In this document: positions 18,058-29,896 of the stretch, in pieces
How positions within the stretch are numbered: position 1 is the first letter of the stretch
Layout of the letters: the number at the start of each line of letters is the position of its first letter
NCBI GenBank assembly: GCA_017999435.1
Contig: JAGNLV010000003.1
Coordinates: forward strand, 186,001 to 250,000
Direction of reading: 5' to 3'
Length of the DNA stretch: 64,000 nucleotides
Origin: Candidatus Zixiibacteriota bacterium
GTDB lineage: Bacteria; Zixibacteria; MSB-5A5; GN15; FEB-12
The notes under the pieces: generated by a model
Told to the model about the DNA's origin: nothing
The model's database searches: none
Seen by the model: only the letters and a program-made list of their open reading frames with translations
Made by a program: the position numbers and the translations under genes

Positions 18058-18073
18058 CGGCACGTCGGTTGTT
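18058..18073 (+). promoter_or_regulatory. Putative sigma-54 (-24/-12) promoter of the cus-like operon
   Basis: CGGCACG-N4-TTGTT matches TGGCACG-N4-TTGCW at all defined bases except the first T and the C of TTGC. A transcription start about 12 bases further on falls at 18083-18085, immediately before ATG 18086, so the transcript would be nearly leaderless; no Shine-Dalgarno precedes this ATG, which agrees. The sigma-54 activator is encoded divergently. Confidence 0.6.
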
Positions 18074-18085
18074 TTGTGAGTTGGC

Positions 18086-19399
18086 ATGAAGAGCCGAGTA
18101 CTCCATGCTCCCACCAGTTGGTTCATCGTGGCGCTGCTGCTCGTTCTATCGATCTCCGGAGCGTCCCGGGGCGCCGAGCCGGCACTGGCCGACACGGTTC
18201 TGCCGGCCAGCCCGGCTCTCGACGATTACCTTCGGGTCGCCCTCAACCGGAGTCCCGATGTCCGTCGGGCCTATGAGAGCTGGCGCGCCGAAGCGGCTCA
18301 GACGGGTTACGCGGGAACGCTGCCCGACCCGATGCTGATGTTCGAGTACATGGTCGATCCCAAACAGCCGCGGCTCGGGGCGCGCCAGGAGATTCCGTGG
18401 CTTGGCGGGCTTCGGGCCGAGAAGGCGATGGCGGCGGCTGCCGCCCGGGCGGCGTACGACCGCTGCGAGGCGGCGCGCCTGGCTGTGATCTACCGCACGA
18501 CCGCGGCCTACTACAACTACTGGAACCTCAGCCGGCAGGTTGCGCTCATGCGCGAAAACCTGCAGCTCCTCACGTTCTGGGAGGAGGTTGTCCGCACCAA
18601 GTACCGGGCCGCCCTGGCCTCGCATCCCGATGTAATCAAGGCCCAGGTGGAGTTGGCCGCCATGGACAACCAGGTGCACTCGCTCGAGGATCGCCTCGGG
18701 CCCTCCCGACAGCAACTGCTCGCGGAGCTCAATCTGCCCGCCGCGACTGAACTTCCCGTACCGGCCGGCGTGGTTCCCCCGGCGGTTACTATCGACGAAA
18801 CGACGGCGCTGGCCGCGATTGACTCGGCCAATCCCGACCTTCGGGCGATGGCGGCCATGGTGGAGCAGGAGCGGGCCGGGGTGCGGGCGGCGAATGCCGC
18901 ACGGTATCCCGGCCTGACCGTCGGCGCCGACTACCTCTTCGCCGGCCGGTCAGCCGACCCGGGGATGACCGGCGACGGTGCGGACACCTGGGTGCTCAGT
19001 GCATCCGTCTCCCTCCCCCTTTGGCTCGGCAAGAACCAGGCCCGGTCGCGCGCGGCCGAGGCCCGCGAACGGGCCGCCGCTTATGATCTGACCGAGTCGC
19101 GCAACCGGCTGCGTACATATGCCGCCGACGTGATGTACCAGTACCGCGACGCGCGCCGTCGGGTCGAGTTGTACGCCGGCGGCCTTCTGCCCAAAGCCGA
19201 GGAGGGGCTCAATGCCGCCTACACAGCCTACCAGGCCGGGGCGCTCGATTTTCTGAGTCTCCTGGACGCCCAGCGGCAACTGCTCGAATTTCAACTGGCC
19301 CACAGCGAGGCTGTCGCCGCCGCCGCCGTCCGCCTGGCGGAGCTTGAGATGCTCGCCGGCGGCCGACTCACCGGCGAGACGCCGGCGACCGAACGGTGA
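18086..19399 (+). CDS. TolC-family outer-membrane efflux channel (CusC-like)
   Basis: Outer-membrane factor of 437 residues for tripartite metal efflux. A signal peptide (WFIVALLLVLSISGA) is followed by two copies of the alpha-helical TolC repeat; SRAAEARERAAAYDLTESRN and AYTAYQAGALDFLSLLDAQR are typical OEP segments. It opens the operon with the adaptor and the RND pump, 40 bases before the adaptor start. Its own start has no ribosome binding site, and the putative sigma-54 promoter predicts a start only two to three bases upstream. No lipobox cysteine is seen, unlike E. coli CusC. Confidence 0.88.
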   Translation: MKSRVLHAPTSWFIVALLLVLSISGASRGAEPALADTVLPASPALDDYLRVALNRSPDVRRAYESWRAEAAQTGYAGTLPDPMLMFEYMVDPKQPRLGARQEIPWLGGLRAEKAMAAAAARAAYDRCEAARLAVIYRTTAAYYNYWNLSRQVALMRENLQLLTFWEEVVRTKYRAALASHPDVIKAQVELAAMDNQVHSLEDRLGPSRQQLLAELNLPAATELPVPAGVVPPAVTIDETTALAAIDSANPDLRAMAAMVEQERAGVRAANAARYPGLTVGADYLFAGRSADPGMTGDGADTWVLSASVSLPLWLGKNQARSRAAEARERAAAYDLTESRNRLRTYAADVMYQYRDARRRVELYAGGLLPKAEEGLNAAYTAYQAGALDFLSLLDAQRQLLEFQLAHSEAVAAAAVRLAELEMLAGGRLTGETPATER

Positions 19400-19439
19400 C
19401 ATACGATGATTCCGAAAACTTCGCACAGAGAGAACAGCT

Positions 19440-21386
19440 ATGAACGATTTTGAGGCTGCCGGCGGCCGCTCCCCCCGGAGCCGAATCGACCGGTTCCGCC
19501 GAACCCGGCTCGGCCTCGCGGTGCAGATTGCGCTGGTCATGGGCGTGTTCGCGCTCGGCCTGATGATCGGCGGGGGCGGGAGTCCCGCTCCCTCCGCCGA
19601 CAGCGGGCGCCCCGGCGCCGAAGAGGCGAACGCCCCAGTGCTGTGGACCTGCTCCATGCACCCGCAGATTCAACTGCCCAAACCGGGGAAGTGCCCGATC
19701 TGCTTCATGGATCTTATCCCGGTCGAGACCGGGCGCGGCAGCGGCCGCCTCGGTCCCCGCCAGATTGCGATGAGCGAGGCGGCCCGGAGGCTGGCCCGCA
19801 TCGAGACCGCGCCGGTCCGGCGCGCCGACGCCGAGGCGGACATTCGCCTGGTCGGGCAGATCGACTATGACGAAACCCGCCTGGCGTACATTGCGGCCCG
19901 CGTGCCCGGCCGTATTGACACGCTTTTCGCCGACTACACCGGGGTCACCGTGCGGCGGGGGGCGCCCCTGGTTTCGCTCTACTCGCCCGATCTTTTGTCA
20001 ACCCAGCAGGAGCTCTTGCAGGCGAAGAAAGCGCTGGCCGCAGCGGCGCAGAGCGCCGGACTGGTGCGCGCGACAGCCGAATCGACCCTGGCCGCAGCCC
20101 GCGAACGGCTCCGTCTCTGGGGACTGACCGCCGAGCAGATCGAGCGTATCGAGGCCGGCGGCCAACCCAGCGACCACTTGACGATTCTCTCGCCCATCAG
20201 CGGCACGGTGATCGAGAAAGAAGCTCTCGAGGGGGAATATGTCGAGACCGGCATGCGCATCTATACGGTCGCCGATCTCTCCCGGCTGTGGGTGATTCTG
20301 GAAGCATATGAGTCCGATCTCCCCTGGCTGCGCGAGGGGCAGCGGTTCACCTTCACTGCCCAGGCGCTACCCGGCGAGACGTTCTCCGCGGTCGTATCGT
20401 TCATCGACCCGGTCATCGACCCGGAGAGCCGGACCGCGCGCGTCCGGGCGGCGGTGGACAACGCTGCGGGCCGGCTGAAACCGAAGATGTTTGTCTCGGG
20501 CGAGGTTGCGGCGCGGCTTGGCTCCGAGAGCGGCCTCGCGCGCTCCACCGGCCGGCCGGACGCCCCCCTGCTCATCCCCACCTCGGCGCCGCTGGTGACC
20601 GGCACGCGGGCGGTGGTTTACGTCAAAACGGCCGAGGACGGCGACGGCCCGGTGTACGAAGGGCGCGACATAGTCCTCGGTCCGCGGGCAGGGGATTTCT
20701 ATGTCGTCGCCAACGGGCTGGCCGAGGGAGAGGAAGTGGTCTCGCGCGGGGCGTTCAAGATCGACGCCGAGCTGCAGATTCAGGCGAAACCTTCGATGAT
20801 GTCCCCTGCGCCGCTCGCCCGCCGGGCGGCCGACAGCGCGTCTGTGCACGGCGACCATCCCGCCGCCGGCGCGGACGTCGCGATCTCGCCGGACGCCCGG
20901 GCATCCCTCTCCCCGCTCTACGAGGCGTATTTCGAAGTCCAGATGGCTCTCGCGAAGGATCAATTCGAGGCTTCGCGGCGCGGCCTGGACGATCTGGCGG
21001 CGAAGACGGCGGCGGTTGACATGAGCCTCTTCGCCGGCCGGGCACACGCACTGTGGATGGACCTGTCGCGGCGCCTGCAGACCGCCGCGCGGGCGGGCGC
21101 GGCCGCCGGCGACATCGCCGCCGTGCGCAACGCTTTCCGCGATCTTTCCGCCACCGCCATCGACCTGCACCGGGCGTTCGGTCACGCCGACGACCGCCCC
21201 TTCTACCTCACATACTGCCCGATGGCTTTCCACAACACCGGCGCCTACTGGCTGCAAACCGAAGGGATTGTCTGGAACTCCTACTGGGGGGCCGCCATGC
21301 TGCAGTGCGGGGAAATCCGCGACACGCTTCCCGCGCTCTCGGCCGGAGCCGGGATCACCGCCCCTGACTCCGGACAGGGCCGCTGA
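19440..21386 (+). CDS. cusB: Heavy-metal efflux RND periplasmic adaptor (CusB-like) with metal-binding N- and C-terminal domains
   Basis: Periplasmic adaptor, 648 residues, larger than E. coli CusB (about 407). One N-terminal membrane anchor (about 23-42), then a heavy-metal-binding module with WTCSMHPQI and GKCPICFMDLIPVE (about 62-92), the HlyD core with beta-barrel and lipoyl hairpin (VSLYSPDLLSTQQELLQAKK; SPISGTVIEKEALEGEYVET), and a C-terminal DUF3347-type domain (about 495-635) with YLTYCPMAFHNTGAYWLQ and MLQCGE, a second Cys/Met/His-rich metal site. Two extra metal-binding domains fit Cu(I)/Ag(I) capture and handoff to CusA. ATG 19440 follows an AGAGAG-type sequence; the pump gene begins three bases after the stop. 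Confidence 0.92.
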   Translation: MNDFEAAGGRSPRSRIDRFRRTRLGLAVQIALVMGVFALGLMIGGGGSPAPSADSGRPGAEEANAPVLWTCSMHPQIQLPKPGKCPICFMDLIPVETGRGSGRLGPRQIAMSEAARRLARIETAPVRRADAEADIRLVGQIDYDETRLAYIAARVPGRIDTLFADYTGVTVRRGAPLVSLYSPDLLSTQQELLQAKKALAAAAQSAGLVRATAESTLAAARERLRLWGLTAEQIERIEAGGQPSDHLTILSPISGTVIEKEALEGEYVETGMRIYTVADLSRLWVILEAYESDLPWLREGQRFTFTAQALPGETFSAVVSFIDPVIDPESRTARVRAAVDNAAGRLKPKMFVSGEVAARLGSESGLARSTGRPDAPLLIPTSAPLVTGTRAVVYVKTAEDGDGPVYEGRDIVLGPRAGDFYVVANGLAEGEEVVSRGAFKIDAELQIQAKPSMMSPAPLARRAADSASVHGDHPAAGADVAISPDARASLSPLYEAYFEVQMALAKDQFEASRRGLDDLAAKTAAVDMSLFAGRAHALWMDLSRRLQTAARAGAAAGDIAAVRNAFRDLSATAIDLHRAFGHADDRPFYLTYCPMAFHNTGAYWLQTEGIVWNSYWGAAMLQCGEIRDTLPALSAGAGITAPDSGQGR

Positions 21387-21389
21387 CGT

Positions 21390-25175
<3,786 letters not shown>

Positions 25176-25181
25176 TTCACA

Positions 25182-25199
25182 GCCGGCGGCGCCGCCGGC
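25182..25199 (+). other. GC palindrome after the cus operon
   Basis: Perfect 18-base palindrome seven bases after the pump stop codon. It can form a hairpin but has no T-tract, so termination here would be inefficient or factor-dependent. Confidence 0.4.
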
Positions 25200-25341
25200 G
25201 GGCGTTCCTCGCCGCTTGCGTTGCGGCTCTGCGCAAGCTACCTTGGCGTGCGACCCTTGCCTCCCGGAGGCCCGCAGAAGCGCGCCGTGCTCCGGACGGT
25301 TCGCCGGACCCGCCGGTTCACATCGAGATCAGAGGACGCCC

Positions 25342-26310
25342 ATGCCCGATTCCGCTCCTGTCGAACGCCCGATCAAGGTGGGTATCAGCACCTGCCTGCT
25401 CGGCCAGAAGGTCCGTTTCGATGCCGGGCACAAGCACGATCGCTACATCACGGACGTCCTCGGCGGCTACTTTCGCTTTGTCCCGGTGTGCCCGGAGCTG
25501 GAGGTGGGAATGGGCGTCCCGCGCGAATCGGTCCGGCTGGAGGGGGCGCCCGACGCCCCGCGCCTGGTCGGTACCCGGAGCGGCGCCGACTGGACGGAGC
25601 GGATGAACCGCTATGCGCGCGAGCGCACCGCCCGGCCCGATCTCGCCGACATCTCCGGCTACATCCTCAAGAAGGACTCCCCCAGTTGCGGGCTCGAGCG
25701 GGTGAAAGTGTATCCCCCCTCCGGCATGGCCGAGCGCAAAGGGACCGGGCTGTTCGCCGCCGCCCTGCGGCAGCGGTTCCCGCTGCTGCCGATCGAGGAG
25801 GAGGGCCGCCTCAACGACCATCGCCTGCGCGAGAACTTCATCGTCCGCGTTTTCGCCTACGACCGCCTGCAGACGCTGTTCCGGGAGCGTTTCAGCCGCG
25901 GGCGTCTGGTCGCCTTCCACACGGCCCACAAGTATCTCCTCATGGCGCACAGCCCGAAGCACTATGCGGAGCTCGGCCGGCTCGTCGCCGCGGTGAGCCG
26001 GCACTCGCCCGCCGCCATGCGGGAGCAGTACCGCCGGCTTTTCATGGAAGCCCTCGCGGTCCCGACCACCACGCGCAAGAACGTCAACGTCCTCCAGCAT
26101 CTCCTCGGGTATCTCAAGCACCGGCTCGGCCCCGAGGAGAAGCAGGATATCCTGAACGTCATCGCCGACTATCATCGGGAGCTGATCCCGCTGGTGGTCC
26201 CGCTCACGCTGCTGCGCCACTACGTCGACAAACATCGCATCGCCTACATCCAGGACCAAGTGTATCTGAACCCGCATCCGAAAGAGCTCATGCTCCGGAA
26301 CCACGTGTGA
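25342..26310 (+). CDS. DUF523 and DUF1722 domain protein (YbgA-like)
   Basis: About 322 residues. The N-terminal DUF523 half (about 12-160) has GISTCLLGQKVRFDAGHKHD and KKDSPSCGLERVKVY, whose cysteines are conserved in the family; the C-terminal DUF1722/YbgA half (about 175-315) contains LVAFHTAHKYLLMAHSPKHY and NVNVLQHLLGYLKHRLG. E. coli YbgA matches the second half only. Fused proteins are common in bacteria, and a role near photolyase or thiol chemistry has been suggested for relatives, but the biochemistry is unknown. ATG 25342 has AGAGGA at 25331-25336. It follows the cus operon by about 165 bases without obvious functional link. Confidence 0.85.
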   Translation: MPDSAPVERPIKVGISTCLLGQKVRFDAGHKHDRYITDVLGGYFRFVPVCPELEVGMGVPRESVRLEGAPDAPRLVGTRSGADWTERMNRYARERTARPDLADISGYILKKDSPSCGLERVKVYPPSGMAERKGTGLFAAALRQRFPLLPIEEEGRLNDHRLRENFIVRVFAYDRLQTLFRERFSRGRLVAFHTAHKYLLMAHSPKHYAELGRLVAAVSRHSPAAMREQYRRLFMEALAVPTTTRKNVNVLQHLLGYLKHRLGPEEKQDILNVIADYHRELIPLVVPLTLLRHYVDKHRIAYIQDQVYLNPHPKELMLRNHV

Positions 26311-26569
26311 GGCATCTCTCCGCACGCTACCTGCAAGACCGCGGCGCCGATTACGTACGGTGCCTGCGCGGGCAGCTCGACCGCCGCATCGAGCTGACGG
26401 TCGGCGCGGCGATCCCGAGGTCCCCTCGGGCGGCGACGCCGACCTCGAAATCCATCCTGCGGATCATCTGCCCGCATCGGCGCAGATTGCGGAGCCGGCG
26501 GCGATGCTGAAGGCGGCGGCCGATGGGCGGCCGATACCCAATCCGGTGGATCCCCGGAGGGGCTATTAG
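26307..26569 (+). pseudogene. Possible frameshifted remnant of a small gene
   Basis: Two protein-like segments lie in different frames. From GTG 26307 (overlapping the stop of the previous gene) one reads VRHLSARYLQDRGADYVRCL and on to about 26420; a second frame then gives DADLEIHPADHLPASAQIAE and PAAMLKAAADGRPIPNP up to TAG at 26569. Joining them needs one net shift near 26410-26425. I do not recognise the family. Either a decayed gene or a sequence error is possible; a chance open frame is also possible in such GC-rich DNA. Confidence 0.3.
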
Positions 26570-26730
26570 GGGGCGACGACGCTTCCGCGGCAACACTAGG
26601 AAATTTTTTCCCACAACCGCAGTGGCGCGTGGATGGTCGATGCGGGGACTATGAGGGTCGATCTTGGCAGGTGCGGGTGGGGCCGTATTTTCGACGTTGT
26701 TGTTTTTTCCGCCAGGCGGCGTTTTTTTTG

Positions 26731-26758
26731 GTGACAACCACTTGTGCCTGTCTGTAAT
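26731..26758 (+). promoter_or_regulatory. Probable promoter for the first beta-barrel gene, in the 26570-26834 gap
   Basis: GTGACA (26731-26736), 16-base spacer, TGTAAT (26753-26758). The gap otherwise holds T-rich tracts (26702-26708, 26722-26729) around a short GC inverted repeat, possibly a weak terminator, and no gene. Confidence 0.45.
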
Positions 26759-26834
26759 TTGGCCCCGTATTGACCAACAACGCGGAGAGAAAACGGAAAC
26801 TGGACTCTCTGCCAACGTATCAAGGAGGTGCTTT

Positions 26835-27506
26835 GTGATCAAACGGTTAACGCTTCTCACCCTGGTCGCGCTGCTGGTCGCGCCGGCGTTCTCCAATGCC
26901 AAGGACATGACCGGCAAGTACGGCCTCGGCTATTTCACAACTGACGCCCCAATCGGCTTCCGGTATTGGGCCACTCCCAAACTGGGTATCGATGTCGGAG
27001 TAGGGTTCAAGTCCGATGCGGCTTGGGTCGGCGAGTACGACGAAACCGAAGACAGAACGGTGTACTCCAAGGAGACGGCTAGCAGCTTCTGGTTCGAGGT
27101 TGGATTCCCGTATGTGGTCGTTGCGACGGATCAGGTGAACTTCTGGGTTCGCCCGGGATTCCAATTCGCTTCGTTGGACGACCGCATCTTCAGCCCCGAC
27201 TCGAAAGTCTATGATGCAGATGACGACTTCGAGGAACAGGGGATGGACGATGTCGGCCTCGACGCCAAGTTTACCCAGATGACTATCAGCCTTACTCCCG
27301 CAGCTGAGTGGTTCATTAGCGACAATTTCTCGATTGAGGCCGGCCACGGGATCAAGATCCAGATGCTCAAGTTCCCGGACGACAAAATCCCCGGAAGCGA
27401 CCCGGCCGAGTACTACTACGGTGATGCTGGCGGCGAGACCGAGACCAGCATCGTGACCTTCTCAGCCGACAATGTCTTCTTCGCATTTCACTTCTACTTC
27501 AAGTAG
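26835..27506 (+). CDS. Small secreted outer-membrane beta-barrel protein
   Basis: About 223 residues starting at GTG 26835, with AAGGAGG at 26822-26828. Signal peptide IKRLTLLTLVALLVAPAFSNA, then alternating strands with aromatic girdles (YGLGYFTTDAPIGFRYWATP, VGVGF) and a C-terminal FAFHFYFK ending typical of outer-membrane barrels with a charged last residue. Long acidic loops (EYDETEDRT, DADDDFEEQG) might face outside. Base composition is visibly less GC-rich than the flanks. It is followed by its own terminator. No specific family recognised; it resembles the OmpA-barrel-like 'outer membrane beta-barrel' group. A second gene of the same style follows. Confidence 0.7.
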   Translation: MIKRLTLLTLVALLVAPAFSNAKDMTGKYGLGYFTTDAPIGFRYWATPKLGIDVGVGFKSDAAWVGEYDETEDRTVYSKETASSFWFEVGFPYVVVATDQVNFWVRPGFQFASLDDRIFSPDSKVYDADDDFEEQGMDDVGLDAKFTQMTISLTPAAEWFISDNFSIEAGHGIKIQMLKFPDDKIPGSDPAEYYYGDAGGETETSIVTFSADNVFFAFHFYFK

Positions 27507-27544
27507 GCCGTCCCCTTCGCTGAGGTGATTAGTGCAAACGACAC

Positions 27545-27574
27545 GGGCAGGGTCATCCGATCCTGCCCCTTTGT
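27545..27574 (+). terminator. Rho-independent terminator after the first beta-barrel gene
   Basis: Stem GGGCAGG (27545-27551) with CCTGCCC (27562-27568), 10-base loop, followed by a T-rich tract (CTTTGTTATATTTG). Confidence 0.75.
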
Positions 27575-27727
27575 TATATTTGTTTGTCCTCAGAACCCCG
27601 ATCGCGGCGCCCGGTTTTTTTGTAGCTTTGACTGAATACTGAAAGTAGTTTGACACGGAAGTCTGGCCATAGGCGAGAACCGGAAAAGGATAGTCAGGTT
27701 CATTACCCAACACTCAGGAGGTGCTCC

Positions 27728-28378
27728 ATGTTTAAGCGTGCTGCAATGTTCACTCTGGCCTTGTTGCTGATCGTATCCATGCCCACGTGGGCCCAAAACC
27801 AGATAAAACCGGTGGTGTATGCGGGCGGTGGAATTGACTTGCTCCTGTCGCCTGATTTGCTCAAAGACTACTGGAAGATGGGATATGGATTCGGCGGCGG
27901 CGTGGGCATTCAAGTCAAGCCTAACCTTGAACTCATCGGTCGCGTGTCCTTCAACACTTTTCCCTTTGACGCCGACAAATTCCTGGACGACATGGATGCC
28001 CCGGCGGGAGTCTCTGTCGATGGGCTTGACTTCCGCTCCCTTGAGTTCGGAGCCGATATGAAGTATATCTTCATGTCTGATCAAGCGAATATGATGTTCA
28101 AGCCATTCGTAGTCGCCGGGCTCGGCTTTGCGAACATCAAGGCCACGGATGCGACCATTACGGCTGAGGACGAGGATGACATAGAGGAAGTTCATTTGCC
28201 TTTTGGCGATGCCAGCGAAACCGATTTCTCGTTTAACTTCGGCGGGGGCTTTGACTACATGTTCGCGCCAAAGGCCGGCGCCTGGGTGGATGTTCGCTAC
28301 ACCTATATCGCCAGCGAAGGAGATGCCATCTCCTACTTGCCGATTCGTGCGGGCGTGAAGTTCCTCTTTGGCAACTGA
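27728..28378 (+). CDS. Small secreted outer-membrane beta-barrel protein
   Basis: A 216-residue protein starting at ATG 27728 with a strong AGGAGGTG (27716-27723). Signal peptide KRAAMFTLALLLIVSMPTWA before QNQIKPV. The mature part has repeated beta-strand patterns (VVYAGGGIDLLLSP, GYGFGGGVGIQVKPNLELIG, FKPFVVAGLGFANIKA, FNFGGGFDYMFAPKAGAWVD) and ends VKFLFGN, as in the OmpA-like eight-strand barrel superfamily. One acidic loop (AEDEDDIEE) could bind divalent cations. Relatively low GC for this window. Specific function unknown; the neighbouring barrel genes at 26835 and 29213 share the layout but are not close in sequence. Confidence 0.72.
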   Translation: MFKRAAMFTLALLLIVSMPTWAQNQIKPVVYAGGGIDLLLSPDLLKDYWKMGYGFGGGVGIQVKPNLELIGRVSFNTFPFDADKFLDDMDAPAGVSVDGLDFRSLEFGADMKYIFMSDQANMMFKPFVVAGLGFANIKATDATITAEDEDDIEEVHLPFGDASETDFSFNFGGGFDYMFAPKAGAWVDVRYTYIASEGDAISYLPIRAGVKFLFGN

Positions 28379-28402
28379 TTCCCTGTACGATAGGTCCACT
28401 GA

Positions 28403-28437
28403 GAACCGGGCTTGGCAATTCGAGCCCGGTTCTTTTG
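28403..28437 (+). terminator. Rho-independent terminator after the second beta-barrel gene
   Basis: Ten-base perfect stem GAACCGGGCT (28403-28412) with AGCCCGGTTC (28423-28432), then TTTTG. Confidence 0.85.
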
Positions 28438-28895
28438 ATACCTCCGCAGCGGCAGGTGGGCTTGGGCTCTCTCGCAACGACTCCGCACCTGCACCTTACC
28501 ACGGTTTGTCTGAAAACAACAGCGATTGCGAAGCGCATGGGTGAGAGGTTCAAGATCGCCGGCGAGTGTCTTCACCGGGACGGCAGCGACCTCTCCCCTA
28601 CGGGCGCCTCGTGGATCGCCCATTCAAACTGCCCGACAGAAAGCCGCTAAGCCTGCTGTCGTTCCAATCAGGCTCGGCGAAATCGCGGCATTGACCTTAT
28701 CCTTCTGTCAGCGTCTCGGCCGAACGACAGATGGGAGAAGTGGCCGCCGCGGCTCAGATTCCGCCCCGCGGGGACCGGTGCCGCAGTCAGCTCGCCGGCG
28801 TCCAGCCGCAGGTTATCTTCATCAACTGCGAACTCCCAGCCCTGCCCGCTCCCCCCGCCAATCGTCGACTAAAATGGACGACCGGGTAAAATATG
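28438..28895. other. Non-coding stretch without recognised features
   Basis: About 460 bases with lower coding character. Several open frames exist on both strands, but none has a plausible ribosome binding site, signal peptide or motif. No tRNA-like cloverleaf was seen. It may contain decayed sequence. Confidence 0.4.
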
Positions 28896-28924
28896 TTGAC
28901 AGCCGGGCCGCGGCACGGTAGAAT
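28896..28924 (+). promoter_or_regulatory. Near-consensus sigma-70 promoter with a long leader
   Basis: Perfect TTGACA (28896-28901), a 17-base spacer, TAGAAT (28919-28924). Predicted start about 28931, roughly 280 bases before the next start codon. Confidence 0.75.
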
Positions 28925-28930
28925 TTCCTC

Positions 28931-29212
28931 ATTCGTGTACCTCTACCGCGGCAGAGTCCGAAGGCAGCCTGCGGCAGTCGGTCCGGCATCCCGGTTAGAG
29001 GGGTATTCGGCATCGTCTCTCAACACCAGGTACCCATAGACGAAAACACCAGCGTTCATCACCGAAGGGTGCCGCTCTTGTCGAGGGCGCCGCACTAGCG
29101 GAGGAAAGGAGGGGAACGAACCAATTCGCTCCATGGTCTGACGTCGTGCCGACTCGAAGATCTCGTCGGGCCGGTTCAGGGGAATCACCACTTAGTCGAA
29201 AGGCAGTGACTT
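28931..29212 (+). other. Long transcribed leader (or small RNA) upstream of a beta-barrel gene
   Basis: From the strong promoter to ATG 29213 there are about 280 bases with no convincing ORF on the plus strand. GC-rich blocks around 28950-28995 and 29085-29125 could fold. I compared it by eye with SRP RNA, RNase P and common riboswitch cores and found no match. It could be a structured 5' UTR or an independent RNA. Confidence 0.35.
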
Positions 29213-29812
29213 ATGAAAGCAACGTTTGTGGCCGCCTGTGTCTGCCTGCTGATCCTGGGCGCGGCGCTGTCCGCGCAGGCGCAGAGTGAAAAGCCGACGC
29301 TTGGTCTGGGTTACCACGGAATTCTGGCCGGCGACGTCCTGCAGGGGCTGAGCGGCCGAATCTGGACATCGCCCAAAGTCGGCCTTGAGGCCAACCTCTA
29401 CTACGCCCACGTGGGCGTGGACGTGAAAATGGAGGGTGGGGAAGGGCAGGAAGACGACGAGTACGATATCAGCGGCACGCTGACGGACTTTTCGGGCAAG
29501 TTCCTCTACGCGGTAGCCAATCACAGCCAGAGCAAGTTCTATGTCGGCGCGGAACTCGGTTACGGCCATGTGTCGGTCGAGGTCGAGACCCCGGGGCTTC
29601 CGGCCGCGCTGGCCGAGGGATTCGACGTGATCACGCTCGGCCCGCTCATGGGCGCCGAGTTCTCGTTCGCCGGAATCCCCGAGATGTCGGTTGACTGGGA
29701 GCTCGGCTATCGCACGAATTTGGTCGATATCGAGGTCGCCGACTACGACATCTCGCTGTCGATGGGCGTCCTCGCGGCCTCGGTCGGCGTGCACTACTAC
29801 TTCGGCCGCTAG
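29213..29812 (+). CDS. Small secreted outer-membrane beta-barrel protein
   Basis: A 199-residue protein with signal peptide (ATFVAACVCLLILGAALSA, cleavage after AQAQ) and eight or so beta-strands with glycine-rich turns (LGLGYHGILAGDVLQGLSGR, LEANLYYAHVGVDVKM, FYVGAELGYGHVSVEV, LGPLMGAEFSFAGIPEMSVD) ending VGVHYYFGR. The acidic loop GGEGQEDDEYD is exposed in the barrel model. Codon use is GC-rich, like the bulk of the window and unlike the two preceding barrel genes. The ribosome binding site (AAAGG at about 29200) is weak. Transcribed from the strong promoter with a long leader. No defined function. Confidence 0.72.
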   Translation: MKATFVAACVCLLILGAALSAQAQSEKPTLGLGYHGILAGDVLQGLSGRIWTSPKVGLEANLYYAHVGVDVKMEGGEGQEDDEYDISGTLTDFSGKFLYAVANHSQSKFYVGAELGYGHVSVEVETPGLPAALAEGFDVITLGPLMGAEFSFAGIPEMSVDWELGYRTNLVDIEVADYDISLSMGVLAASVGVHYYFGR

Positions 29813-29839
29813 CCGCACTCTGTTCCAGGTTCGCGCAAC

Positions 29840-29865
29840 GGAGCCCGGCCCTGCCGCCGGGCTCC
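29840..29865 (+). terminator. GC-rich hairpin between convergent genes
   Basis: Nine-base perfect stem GGAGCCCGG (29840-29848) with CCGGGCTCC (29857-29865), eight-base loop, no T-tract. It lies between convergent genes and may act as a weak bidirectional terminator. Confidence 0.45.
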
Positions 29866-29896
29866 TCGCACCGGAGAGGGCGGGAGCGGCGGCGCT

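Noticed and set aside
28940-29000. Resemblance to the SRP RNA or RNase P core in the long leader
   Set aside because: Only short partial similarity (GTCCGAAGGCAGC); the GGAAGGAAGC-like loop and pairing are absent.
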